Assembly: GCA_963971225.1 (NCBI GenBank)
Contig: OZ020269.1
Location: 12,858,701-12,922,700, forward strand
DNA: 64,000 nt
Direction: 5' to 3'
Origin: Melieria omissa
Taxonomy: Eukaryota; Arthropoda; Insecta; Diptera; Ulidiidae
A model generated the notes under the pieces. It made no database searches and was not told the origin of the DNA. It saw nothing but the letters and a program-made list of their open reading frames with translations. Made by a program: the position numbers and the translations under genes. Numbering within the stretch: position 1 is the stretch's first letter; each line of letters starts with the position of its first letter. Of the stretch, positions 11,501 through 23,626 are shown in pieces.

Positions 11501-12329
11501 ACCTACCTACTCGACTTGGATCCATTTGCTATGGGACTGTTTGATCTTTGGGAAAGCTGATGCCACCGACAGATTGAACTGAACAACTGAGCTAATCGTC
11601 AACCTAGCAACATCCTAGGGATCTCTCTGTGTCCTTGAATCCACCAGCAATGTATTCTCATTTGATGTGATCCAATATAACACCAAAAACTATTGATCCG
11701 ATTATTTGAAAAATAAGCCTCAATCAACAAATCTCCTTCATATCCATTATACAAAATCCCCTCTTCCATACCTTAGATGCCTTTGGCAGTTCGGCTCAAA
11801 AACTGTGCGTACGTGTGCCCTCCACATAGATTGTTTTTATGTCATAGCCTATAGGCATCTTGCTTATCTTCATCTCAGCTATCTCACTCTAACATTAATG
11901 CGCTGCTTCTGTCCTTTTCCGGTGCGTTCGGGTGCAGCCTTTGGGCGTTTAATTCTCATTGCTGCTGCATAATCAATTAAATTTGTATGACTAAAGTGAT
12001 TGTTGTTGTTGTTGTTCATGCTATCTACGTTGTTATGGTTGACAACGAATCCTGTAGTAACAACACAATACAATTAAGTACAGCAACAACAACATAGCTA
12101 AGTGAAATTTGCGCAGTTTCACCCCTATCGCCAATGCCTTTCAACGATCACTTCTCTATGTGCACATCATGTACGAGTACGTGTCTGCCTAAGAAGAACC
12201 TTTCGCCACAGTCATTTGTTGTGTGCTTGGCCCCTCGATTGCGCTACCCCTGGCGGTATGCTTCAATTTTGTGTTCATTAATTTTCGGGTAAATCTTATA
12301 GCTGGGTTGGTTTTATAGTTGTTATAGTT
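11501..12329. other. Intergenic DNA
   Basis: Mixed-composition sequence with a TTGTTG run at about 12000-12015. Nothing convincing as a gene. Confidence 0.4.
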
Positions 12330-12480
12330 ATTGTTGTAGTTGTTGTTTTATTTGTTGTTGTAATTGTTGTAGTTGTTGTACAATATAGTTGAATGTCTGT
12401 GGTGTTCGGACAATTTTACTGCTTCGTTTTCGTTGTTGTGGTTGTTTTTGTTGTTGTTTTGTGCTGTATTAAAATTGCTG
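12330..12480 (+). repeat. GTT-rich low-complexity block
   Basis: Interrupted TTGTTG/TAGTTG triplets typical of fly non-coding DNA. Confidence 0.7.
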
Positions 12481-14809
12481 CTGCATAGTTTTGGGCTCTA
12501 AACGTGTTTTTGTGTGTATGTGTGTGTATGGAGCAAACTTTAATAGCAGCTCTAATAGTGTGGCGTAAATTTTAATGTTTGGGGCATGCAACGTTGAAGG
12601 ATAATGGCAAAACAGAAGCGGCAAATTAATATTTGCTGAAATTTGAATTGAAAAATCTTTGCTAATATTTGGTTAAACACAAAGCGTGCCACAGCTTTTG
12701 GCGCTTCTATTGACTACGATGCTGTTAAAAAGTGCCATTTATTTCATAGAGCTTTTGCCTTAATTAAAAACCACACTTGATTCGTTAAAAATGAACAAAA
12801 TGTTTGCTCATTTTAATAAAAAATTTTTGCAAACATTTCTACCAACGCGCACACATCTAATTTTACTAAATCAACAACTCGCATTTGAACCCGCAAAAGT
12901 GTTTTCTAGAAAAAAAATTATATAAATTAATTTAAATTGTAGTGAAAAGAATAAAAAAATAAAACACTCAAAACACACAAAAACCCTTAAAAATAATGCC
13001 GAAAAATTCCAAATAAAACTTGCTAACTGCAATAAATTTTACAGAATTTCCTTCACTCCTCTCACTGGACACACTAACACCAACACACGCACGTTTGGCA
13101 AATACACTCGACGGCATCCACATGTCGACGCACTCGCGAGGTAATAGAACGCGCAAATGGTGTTGGCAACAACAACAACAACACATAAAAAATTTCCGCA
13201 AGCGTGTTGGCCACACTGCTGCGCTCTGCTGTTGCCGAATTTTCGCCATAAAATTGGCAAGCGACGTGAAATCGGCGGAAAATGTTGCTGCGCACCATTG
13301 AAATTGAAAAAAACGTTTGTAGGAGAAAGGGATGAAGAAAGGGGTAGAAAAACGTGGAAAGATGGCCATGCTCCATTTTGGCAATGCATTGTTGCTTTTT
13401 TAAGCCAACGTTTATACGTTGTAATTTGGCAGCTGTGGTAGAGTGATGAGTGATGTGGCCACTGTTTGCTTAATGTTGATGTTGTTTAAATGTTGTTTGT
13501 GTAAATGAAAAGACCAGAGTTATGGCGCTGAAAATTTGAACTACGGCTTCAACGATTCCATGAAAGTAGAGTAAATTGTTTTATATGGAAAGAAATAACT
13601 CTCTACGTTAGTGATAGTTTTGGACACTTTGGAGTCTGCATTTCAGTAGTATGTAGTCAACTTTTTAGTTCAAGATGACCTCAAAATTTTACTCTTCAAA
13701 ATAAAGAAAAAATACTGCAATATTTGTTGCTGTACATAAGACATGGTTTAGTGCCTAATTTTTCAATAACAATATTTTTGGAATCTGACATGTTATGCGG
13801 TTTGATGAAAAAGTGTATGAGCCAAAAAATTATGGCCTTAGAATGGTTAAATGGCTTTGCCTCGAGGTTCAAGTTCACAAAATTGTTCAAAAATTCTACT
13901 ACCTACTTTACAGTTGTTCAGATGTTGCTCTTAGAGGGTTAATATCCATGACCAACCCACTAATTTTCTGTTGTGAACATTTCTCTCGAAAATACTTAAC
14001 CCGTATTTCCAACCTTTAATGCGGCTTTCATACAAAATGATTGGTTTTATAAAATGCCCCCAGGATGCCCGCAGTCGTGTCAAACATAACATTGACCCTC
14101 ATTTAGTTTTCCTTCCAAAAACACCTAACCTAAATTTTCAACTCCTAAGTGGGCTGCCTTACAAAACTGGCCGTTTTCTATGAAATTGGCTTCTCACTTC
14201 GTATCTGGGAAACTAATGAACCGATTTGATTGATTTATTCAATTCCGAACAACATCCTCGAATGTGAAAATTCAAAATAATTATTTGCATGACTCTTCAC
14301 TAGAGTGAATGTGTTTGTGTCATTAACATTTCAGTTTATGTCACGGTAGGCACAGAATTCTCCTTAGTGCTCAAAAATTACTGAAAAAAGTAGCAGATCT
14401 TGGATGAGATTGTTAATTAATGACAGTAATGGGTATTCCAGCTGATAATGAAAAATTTGCGCGTAAAAAAAAGTTGCTAGTATGTTGTGTGTATAGTTTT
14501 TCTGACTATTTTTGTGACTCTATTTCTACTAATCTTTGTGACTATTTTTGACTCTGGATAAATATTCCTATATATTCTATTATAATATTCTTTTCTCGTT
14601 TTGGATAGTTTTCACGTTGAACATTTTTAAGCTAATTTTTTGAATTGTAGTAACAAAACTTAGTGACAAATGAAAGCCATTGTTGTGTCATTTTTGTGCT
14701 TTAATTATTATGGTGTCTTTAGAACAAAAAACTTTTCTTAAACTTTTTCTAAAACGTTTTCTTGAAATTGTTCCGAAAAGGTGAAAATTTCCAATACCTT
14801 TAGAAAAAG
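12481..14809. other. Intergenic DNA, one GC-richer island
   Basis: At 12968-13441 several open frames overlap on both strands (up to 138 codons). They compete with one another, none has a recognisable motif, and low-complexity runs (CAACAACAA at 13168) inflate them. I do not call a gene. The rest is AT-rich with no repeat seen. Confidence 0.4.
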
Positions 14810-16645
14810 ATAAATTCCAGAGATTTGTAACTCACAAATAGTGACACTGACAAATATTGTCAAAATTAGTTACCGGGTGTTTTAAAGAAGTGAATGTGAC
14901 AAATATTGTAAAATATGTCTGTCATTATAAAACAATTCATGTAACCTATAACTAACAAAACAACAAACTAACAGTGTTAAAACTTGACGCTAGTTTGTCA
15001 TAAAAATAAAAATTTCAGACATTTTCAACTGACAAATAGTGTCAAAATTTGCTTAAATTCAAATAGTGCCCAAACTTGTTGCCAGTCTGCCATAGAAAGA
15101 AGGAAAATATCATTCAATCTGTAACTGACAAAAAGTATCAAAACTTGTTGTCAGTTTGCCACACAAATAGTTCAAAGTCATTCAATCAGTAACTGACATA
15201 TAGTCTCCAAACTTGTGGTCAGTTTGCCATAAAATTAGTTAAACTATCATTCAATCTGTAACTGATAAATAGTATCAAAACTTGTTGTCAGTTTACCATA
15301 AAATTAGTTAAAATATCATTCAATTTATAACTGAAATATAGTCTCCAAACTTGTGGTCAGTCAGTGAAAATATCATTCACTCTGTAACTGATAAATAGTA
15401 TCAAAACTTGTTGTCAGTTTACCATAAAATTAGTTAAAATATCATTCAATAACTGACATACTTAAAAAATTGTGAAAATATCATTCAATCTGTAACTGAC
15501 AAATAGTATCAAAACTTGTTGTCAGTTTGCCACAAAAAAGTTAAAATTTCATTCAATGAGTAATTGACAAATAGTGTCAAAATTTGCTGTCAGTTTGCCA
15601 TAAAAATAATAAATATGTCATTCAATCAGTAACTGACAAATAGTATCAAAACTTGCGGTCAGTTTGCTATAAAAGGTAGCGAAAAGGTCATTCAATCCGT
15701 TACTGACAAATAGAATAAAAAAATTGAGGTAGGTTTGCTATAAAAAAATAAAAACGGTAGAGATTTGTCAGTGACAAATAGTGTCAAAACTTGTCAGTTT
15801 GCCATAAATATAATAAAAATGTCGTACAATGAGTAACTGACAAATGGAATCAAAACCTGCGGTCAGTTTGCTATAAAAAAAAGAATAATTCGAAAGATTT
15901 GATATTGACAAACAGTAACTGACAAATAGTGTAACAAATAGTGTTAAACCTTGCTGTAACTGACAAATAGTGTTAAAATAGTTAAAATTTCATTCAATCT
16001 TTAACTGACAAATAATATCAAAACTTGCGATCAGTTTTTTTTTTTAATATTCCAGAGATTTGTCAGAGGCACAAGTGTCATAACTTGTTGTCAGTTTGCC
16101 ATACAAAAAAATTTAAAAAATGTAATTCAGTCCCTAACTGACATATATTGTCAAAAGTTGTTGCCATAAAAATAGTAAAAATGTTATTCAATCTATAATT
16201 GACAAATAGTTTAAAAAACTTGTGGTCAGTTTTCTCCAGAGATTTCTCAGTGGCAAATAGTGTCATAACTTGTTGTCAGTTTGTCATACAAAAAATTTTA
16301 AAAATTTCCTTCAGTGTCTAACTCACAAACATAAAAATAGTAAAAATGTTATTCAATGTGTAACTGACCAATAGTTTTAAAAACTTGCGGTCAGTTTTTT
16401 ATAAAAAACCTTCCAGAGATTTGTCAGAGGCAAATAGTGTCATAACTTGTTTGCCATACACAAAATTTTAAAAATTTAATTCAGTCTCTTACTGACATAT
16501 AGTGTCAAAAGTTGTTCTCAGTTTGTTATAAAACTAGTAAAAATTTAAATTAATCTGTAACTAACAAATTTTCAGTTGGCAGTTATGATTTCAGAGATTA
16601 GTAACTGACAAATTGTGTCAAAACTTGTCACCAGTTTTTTAGACA
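14810..16645 (+). repeat. ~70-bp hairpin minisatellite
   Basis: About two dozen diverged units follow the pattern: TCATTCAATCTGTAACTGAC, AAATAGTATCAAAACTTG, TTGTCAGTTTGCCATAAAA. In many units AACTGACAA and TTGTCAGTT are exact reverse complements 16-17 bases apart, so each unit can fold into a hairpin. Intact arms are clearest at about 15130-15160, 15258-15292 and 15495-15530. Toward the right end units are truncated and the TTCCAGAGATTTGTCAG variant dominates. Confidence 0.88.
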
Positions 16646-17288
16646 AAAAAAATATAGTAATTCTTCATTCTTAAAAGTAACTTAAAACCCTTTTGGCATC
16701 TGCCTTCTCAAGCTTTCATTGGTATTATTCATGGAAATTTGACTCAACTTGAAAATACACATTTTTTCCTGCTAAGAAAAGTGTCTTAGCTTGGCTTAAG
16801 TAATTGCAGCAATTATGCAACAATCACACTTTTGCTAAACTTGTCCTTGAAATGTTGCAAAGGGGGGAATGAATATCGCATCAAGTCAACAAAACTAGCC
16901 ACAAATTTGACTTAAATAACCACTTGTAGGCAATTAGCCAAAGTGCCTTTTCAACTGCGTTCACATTAATGATAATAATAACAACAACAACATAATAATA
17001 AAAACCATAAAACAATTGTGGCAACCACAAGAGCCACTGTGGTCTTTGTTCACCCCCTACATCAACGCTTAGCCTCAACAATTTGAAAGAATTTTCTTCC
17101 ACTACAATAATTTTTGAGAAAGACCTGCGCGCACAATGCGGCCCCCCCAACACGACGCCCTCGTACGCCACCTACGCTGTCGCCATGCGAAGGCAATGAA
17201 ATCCAGCGGGGCCACTGGCGCTGATGTGCTTTTAATTGTGCACAAATTGCCACTAGTTTTTCTTCCGCACTCGGCTTTGTCTCGATAA
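16646..17288. other. Intergenic DNA
   Basis: The 17128-17190 segment is unusually GC-rich and on the plus strand gives CGPPNTTPSYATYAVAMRRQ with mostly G or C third positions before a stop. No splice donor follows, so I leave it uncalled. It lies about 100 bp upstream of the exon candidate at 17289. Confidence 0.3.
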
Positions 17289-17381
17289 GCAGTTCCGTCC
17301 CCTCTCATCTCTCCACTTCCCTCTACCACTGTGACACCGCTCGTCTTCGAGTGCCAGCACCTGGCCGACGACTACACGAAG
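17289..17381 (+). other. Weak candidate internal exon
   Basis: The frame opens after a stop at 17286 and reads through to VFECQHLADDYTK, ending exactly at AAG followed by GTGAGC (17382), a near-consensus splice donor. The last 13 codons all end in G or C, unlike the AT-rich surroundings. A pyrimidine-rich run (17295-17327) could serve an acceptor just after it, such as the AG at 17350-17351, which would shorten the exon. I do not recognise the peptide. Chance remains possible because only the 3' side is well supported. Confidence 0.25.
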
Positions 17382-18579
17382 GTGAGCTCATTTGCGCCAC
17401 TCGGCTGCATTTTCTTTCTTTTTTTTTTAACATTTTTTGTAATTTTGTATTTTACTGTTTGTCTTTGGTTGCCATTTTCTTGAGGCCCTCGAATAGAATT
17501 TTCATATTTCCCCGCTTGTTATCTGCATTCTGGCGATGCCTTGGAGTCTGTTGTGCGCTGTGTTTTAGTGCATTTTCATGGTCACTGAACGTGAGTGTGT
17601 CTGAATGCAACACTGGCGCGCAGCTACGAAGTGTGCGGACGCTAGTGACGAGTGTTGAGGGTCGAAGCTGTCAGCTGGCTGCACTTTGGCAATGTCAGCG
17701 TCACGCACAGTCGAGGCGACAGCCAATGCGGCCGGGCACGTTGAGTGTTTAAATGGGATGGTTTATTGTGCAGAGGGGTGGAGGGGCGAGAGTGTAATTT
17801 TACTCTTAAGCGCCATGGTGTGGCTTAGAGGGGTGTGGTTCTCGTCTTGGCTAAGGGTCGTTCAGCGAGTGGCGTTACATGGCGTTAGGCAAAAGGGGGG
17901 CGCAAAAGTGGCTGCTGATTCAGTCATTCATCTGTCTGTCCATCTCTGGCCTGTCTATCTCAATTCTCATTTGTCGCTTGTGTCGTTTTATTTGTCCATT
18001 TGTTTGTCTCTCTATTGCTTTGCGTTTGACTTACGAATACAATCTTTTGTTTTTCTCATCATGTCCATTTGCTGTTGTTGTTGTTGTTGTTGTTGGATCC
18101 AAAAGTGCTGTTTAAGTATTTAAAATATACAAAACAACAACAACAACCAAGACCATTAGTCGACTCTGTGCGCCTTGTCAACGCAAACAATGACAGATGC
18201 GCTCGTAATCTCTGCTGTCTTGTCTGTCGGTCTTGTCGTCGTCTGCTGCTGCTGTCGCTTTTACTTCCTTCTTCTTTTTCGATCTCTTCCTCTTGCTTTT
18301 GTCATTATACTTAGTTGTTGTTGTTTTCATTTGTAAACGTCAGCAACGCATCTGCGTATTATTGCATTATTCGTTGCTGTTGTTGTTGTTCGTTGTGGCG
18401 CTGTGTTGCCGGTTGGGTTCTTGAATGCGCTGCAAAATAATTCAACTGCCGACTGTTGAAGTGTTTAGCAAATAAATTTAATTTTATGTGCAACTGCAAT
18501 TATTTTTATTACTCTAATTTGGAGTGTTTTTGTTGTTGTTGTTTGTACTTTCATTAATGAATGCAATTTCTTTATTTTT
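17382..18579. other. Intronic or intergenic DNA with TTG/CTG runs
   Basis: TTGTTG runs at 18071-18096, 18313-18326, 18376-18391 and 18529-18545, and CAACAACAA at 18134-18148. Open frames rich in leucine, valine or cysteine over these runs are artefacts of the triplet repeats. Confidence 0.5.
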
Positions 18580-18815
18580 CTAAAATTGCCAGCTGTGCAC
18601 AAAAGCATCGAAAGTGGCTAAAAATGGTTTGTGAAATGAAATGGAAGCCCCCGTTGGCTAATTTTTGATGAGGTTTTGTAATTTCTTTGCTTAGAATAAT
18701 TAAAAAAAAAAATACTAAAATTGCCAGCTGTGCACAAAGGTGTCGAAAGTGGGCAAAATTTGTTTCTGGAATGAAATGGAAGCCTCCTTTGCTGATTTTT
18801 GATAAGTTTTTGTAA
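18580..18815 (+). repeat. 135-bp-spaced direct duplication
   Basis: CTAAAATTGCCAGCTGTGCA begins at 18580 and again at 18715. Both copies continue through TCGAAAGTGG, GAAATGGAAGCC and ATTTTTGAT. They differ at about 15 percent of positions by eye. Confidence 0.8.
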
Positions 18816-19440
18816 AATTAAATAGTTAATTTTGTAATGTTGCCTATATTTCCTATTTTTTTAACTAAAATTTCATCTTTGAACAAAAATTTCCAAAGTC
18901 TTTCTATTCTCTTGGCACTCGGAACGGCAGATACAAATTTAAATGCTTTTATCTAAAATTAACGCTGTTTCTTCGGTTTTTGTATGAAATCTCTCGGATC
19001 AGTTAAGACTGAATTATTTATTAATGAGGCCTGAGAACTCTTTCGAAACACACTGAGTCCGGTAGATCCCCGCATAGTCTATGGCACCTATGTCCAACCA
19101 AAAATTAATTTTAACTAACAACTGTTGGCGGAAGCTTCAAGAACCCATTGCCAGTTTCTCAACCATGTTTAGAACTGTGGGATAAAACTTATTGGGATAT
19201 ATATTCAATATATATATTCAGCTTTATTGACTACTTAGAACATCGCTAAAATGCGTCTTTTGTGACTCTAGTTTACAGATTATTCTTTGGTTACTCTTCA
19301 GCAGACATTAGCGATGTGAAATCCCTGAACCTACGAGCAGTTTTTAGTTTCATTACGTCATTGGGTCTAAGGAATGTTCTCTTGAAGCAAGGAAGGTGCC
19401 TATAGATCTACATTGGTTGCTGTGTGCAATACCTTCACTA
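18816..19440. other. Intergenic DNA, no feature seen
   Basis: Unique-looking sequence leading into the pentanucleotide array. I see nothing gene-like. Confidence 0.4.
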
Positions 19441-20651
19441 CTATCTAATCTCATCTAATCTAATCTAATCTAATCTAATCTAATCTAATCTAATCTAATC
19501 TAATCTAATCTAATCTAATCTAATCTAATCTAATCTAATCTAATCTAATCTAATCTAATCTAATCTAATCTAATCTAATCTAATCTAATCTAATCTAATC
19601 TAATCTAATCTAATCTAATCTACTCTAATGTAATCTACTCTAATGTAATCTAATCTAATCCAATCTAATCTAATCTAATCTAATCTAATCTAATCTAATC
19701 TAATCTAATCTAATCTAATCTAATCTAATCTAATCTAATCTAATCTAATCTAATCTAATCTAATCTATTCTAATCTAATCTAATCTAGTCTAGTCTAATT
19801 CTAGTCTAGTCTAATTCTAGTCTAGTCTAATTCTAGTCTAGTCTAATTCTAGTCTAGTCTAATTCTAGTCTAGTCTAGTCTAGTCTAGTCTAGTCTAGTC
19901 TAGTCTAGTCTAGTCTAGTCTAGTCTAGTCTAGTCTAGTCTAGTCTAGTCTAGTCTAGTCTAGTCTAGTCTAGTCTAGTCTAGTCTAGTCTAGTCTAGTC
20001 TAGTCTAGTCTAGTCTAGTCTAGTCTAGTCTAGTCTAGTCTAGTCTAGTCTAGTCTAGTCTAGTCTAGTCTAGTCTAGTCTAGTCTAGTCTAGTCTAGTC
20101 TAGTCTAGTCTAGTCTAGTCTAGTGTAGTCTAGTCTAGTCTAGTCTAGTCTAGTCTAGTCTAATCTAGTCTAGTCTAATCTAGTCTAGTCTAATTCTAGT
20201 CTAGTCTAATCTAGTCTAGTCTAATTCTAGTCTAGTCTAATTCTAGTCTAGTCTAGTCTAGTCTAGTCTAGTCTAGTCTAGTCTAGTCTAGTCTAGTCTA
20301 GTCTAGTCTAGTCTAGTCTAGTCTAGTCTAGTCTAGTCTAGTCTAGTCTAGTCTAGTCTAGTCTAGTCTAGTCTAGTCTAGTCTAGTCTAGTCTAGTCTA
20401 GTCTAGTCTAGTCTAGTCTAGTCTAGTCTAGTCTAGTCTAGTCTAGTCTAGTCTAGTCTAGTCTAGTCTAGTCTAGTCTAGTCTAGTCTAGTCTAGTCTA
20501 GTCTAGTCTAGTCTAGTCTAGTCTAGTCTAGTCTAGTCTAGTCTAGTCTAGTCTAGTCTAGTCTAGTCTAGTCTAGTCTAGTCTAGTCTAGTCTAGTCTA
20601 GTCTAGTCTAATCTAATCTAATCTAATCTAATCTAATCTAATCTAATCTAA
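19441..20651 (+). repeat. (AATCT)n / (AGTCT)n compound pentanucleotide array
   Basis: The array begins with CTAATCTAATC repeats (19441-19790), passes through a higher-order stretch of CTAGTCTAGTCTAATT units (19786-19865), becomes pure CTAGT repeats (19865-20160), passes another mixed stretch (20161-20245), more pure CTAGT repeats (to about 20608), and returns to CTAATC repeats (20609-20651). The two units differ by a single A/G change. There is no long open frame because TAG and TAA recur. Confidence 0.98.
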
Positions 20652-20739
20652 GTGACTTTAGTGGGTTCTAACTAGATGTAAAAAAATTCTTGCTTGAAAA
20701 GTCTTTCTCCTAATTTTTGTATACTTTTAGAATCATTGG

Positions 20740-21500
20740 TTTAACAGAATTACACGATAGTATCTTAGTATAAAAAAGTCTATGATTGATTGGGATATCC
20801 TTCGACCTGTCCTGCAGACGTTTGCAATTTTGAACTTCAATAAGGGGTCTTTCAAAATCTATTTGTGTCTTCAAAAACCAAAAATTAACGTGATTTGGTT
20901 TTGATTTGGTTTGGTTTGGCATCTCTGGAATCCAAACAAACCTAGATTGACTTCGATCATTTTATTTTAAGAGTAACTTTGACAGAGCATTTAAGATCAG
21001 ATCTATTAACTGTTGGGACCATTTTGAAAACTTGTGGAACTTGCTTTGAGAACACTTAATATTTTGAGTTTCCATAATGGGTTTTGAGAGCCTAATTCGT
21101 GTATTCAAGACCAGACATAAGGTTCTTCGGTTTTGGTTTGGAATTTCTCAAATGGTTAATGATCTCTAAATCAGCTTCATTTGTCAGATCAGAATGACTT
21201 TTGTGAATTGTTGAGGCTTGTTGGGGATTAAATTTGGGAGACAATGGAAGTTATTTCAGTTTCAAAACTCATTTGTGTATTTAAAACTAAATTTTGAGTA
21301 TTTCAATTTTGGTTTGGAATATCTCGAATCAGATCAGCCCAAATGAGTTTGGATCATTTTCTCCTACAAACTCTATCACATCAGTTTGAATTCTCTCGTT
21401 TTCTAACAACCTGTTTGAAGGTGGTGTAACTTGTCTTGAAAACAATCGAATGGGTCTTGCGAAACTGATTTGTGTATTAAATACCAACACTTGGGTTGCT
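20740..21500 (+). repeat. Diverged ~170-235 bp tandem repeat
   Basis: Recurring landmarks are ATTTGTGTnTTnAAnACC (20857, 21092, 21265, 21463) and TTTGGTTTGGAATnTCTC (21141, 21308, with a related form near 20905). Spacing is irregular and copies are strongly diverged, so this is an old array. Confidence 0.6.
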
Positions 21501-23249
21501 TTGATTCTGCTATGTTTCCATTCTTTCATGTCTGTTATTGCAGTTTTGTTCAAACGTATTTCAACGAGTTCCATCTGTTTGCCCCTAAATCTCACAATAT
21601 ACTCAAATAACTTGTACTACAACACATTTTCAACACTTCTCAATCTAAAAGAGTCTTTTTCATTGCCAACACATTTCCATTTGTAATTGTCTAAAATAAA
21701 ATTGTTTAGTGTTCATGTTAAAATTTTACAACATATTTAACCAAATGTCTTTTCTACACTTTTCAGGTAAGCACTTAATACTGTCGCTTTCACGTTTAAT
21801 GGCCAACAATTTGGTATTTGAATTGCCTGTCCAAGCGGAGCATTTAGTAAGTGAAATAAATACTCTCTCTGTCTGCATTAAGTCAAGTAATACTCGGGGT
21901 TTATTTAAAAGGCAACGCTGTGAAAATGCATAAAAGTCAAGCTCTTTACATATGTATGTGTGTGTGTGTGCGTTTATGTGTGTTTGTATTGCATGCTGTG
22001 CAATTTACTATAGAAAACATACAAAAATTGCCAAAGCAGCAGATTCAGTATGCGCAAAGCACAATTCAGCTCAGCTCAGCAGGGCTCAGTGTGGCTCTTC
22101 GCTTCACACAAACAGACCCATACGCACACAGACATTTACTGCTGAAACCGTTACGGTTTGAGGCTATAAAGATAATAACTACTTAAATGCAAACCCAATT
22201 GATCGCCATTCAAAGTGTGCATCAAAAAAAACAATAACAAAATGTATTTTATTATAACAACAAAAACAACAATAATAAAATAAAAGCACAAAACGATAAC
22301 GAAAAATAAACAAGAATATTGAGTAATTTTATGAGCAGTTCCAGGCACAAACATCAACAGCCGCCTCAGCATCGAATTTAATTTTCAACATGAGAATTTT
22401 AGGTACAGCAACAATATATGTAGCACATAAAAATATTATGAGACATACAGCAAAATAACCGACCAGCCAGAGCCAATGCGAAGCGTAACAGTCTGCAGTG
22501 TGTTTGGTTGTGTGAGTGAGAGAGGGAAGTAGCGGTTGTCCGAACACTGAGATGGCAGAGGCTGGTTGAATGCTTGAAATGACATTCTAAATGTAAACTT
22601 AAGTGCCATCAGCACAAAAGGCTTTGACAGGGTTAACGCAATCACACACACACACATAGACATTCATATTCACATCTCTTGAACTTTCATTCGAACCGAC
22701 CGAGTGCCGGCAGCTACTTGATTTGGCCATTTCATTTGTGTGTTTTGTTATAGTATTTTCTTTCATTTTCCAAATGAATATTTGCAAAAATTTCATCAAA
22801 TATTTCTGTTTAATTTTGATCTCTGTTAACTTACACACACATACAATTTATTTATAAAAACAAAATTTCAAAAATTCTAATGAATTTTAACAGAGCATTT
22901 TAGCAAAATATTTATGCAATTTAAATCATGCAATTTAAATTATGTCAATGTGCCTGAAAGTATGCTCTGCAATTGTGCAATGTGGCGCATATTCAAATTT
23001 GCTTTTTAAGCAATAAAAGGAAATTGAAATTTCTGTTATAAATTAAAATAAAATAATGTGAAATTTTAATTTGACATAAAGAAATAATGTCAAATATATT
23101 CTTGTGCACACACACACACAGAAACATACACTCACACTCACACTATGGTACTTTCTTATGTGTATAGGTGTATAAAGTGTGTTAGGCAAATGGCTTTTTT
23201 AAACGAAAATGGCGCACAATAAACCGATAAGCAGTCAAGTTCCGTCAGC
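21501..23249. other. Intergenic DNA
   Basis: AT-rich, with TG/CA microsatellites near 21954-21984, 22642-22657 and 23105-23145. No coding signal that I trust. Confidence 0.45.
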
Positions 23250-23436
23250 GTTGCCAGATCAGAAGATTTCTCTCCTAGATTTAGAAAATTGTTGGCCTTT
23301 TAGGAGAGTTTTTAGGAGCAAGAATTGTTTACGAGAAAGTTTAGGAGATTTATATTTTATGTTAGGGGATTTTTCTGAGTGGATTTTTAGGAGATTTTTG
23401 AATACGGAAGTATGATGTATTGGGAACACTGGCAAC
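23250..23436. mobile_element. Possible short MITE with GTTGCCAG ends
   Basis: The left end reads GTTGCCAGATC and the right end CACTGGCAAC, so GTTGCCAG is inverted at both ends of a 187-bp stretch rich in TTTAGGAGA repeats. Another GTTGCCAG-type end (TCTGGCAACACTGAG) occurs at 27631-27645 beside similar T-rich sequence. No target-site duplication is clear. Confidence 0.35.
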
Positions 23437-23626
23437 AAAACATTTTATGGCAACTCTTTTTTTATAGTCAAAGCATCCTATTGTGTTAAAAAATTGTAAG
23501 CTTACGAAATGTAAGCTCATTCTATCTCGTTCTCACTTATGAAATCCCACCAAAAACTGAACTTTTTATTTAATTCATTTGTTATATGTTTCGTTTTTGT
23601 TAAGTTCTTGTTGATAAGATTAAGAT

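Noticed and set aside
12968..13441. Overlapping frames of up to 138 codons on both strands
   Set aside because: Several mutually exclusive frames, no motif, and triplet-repeat stretches that inflate them.
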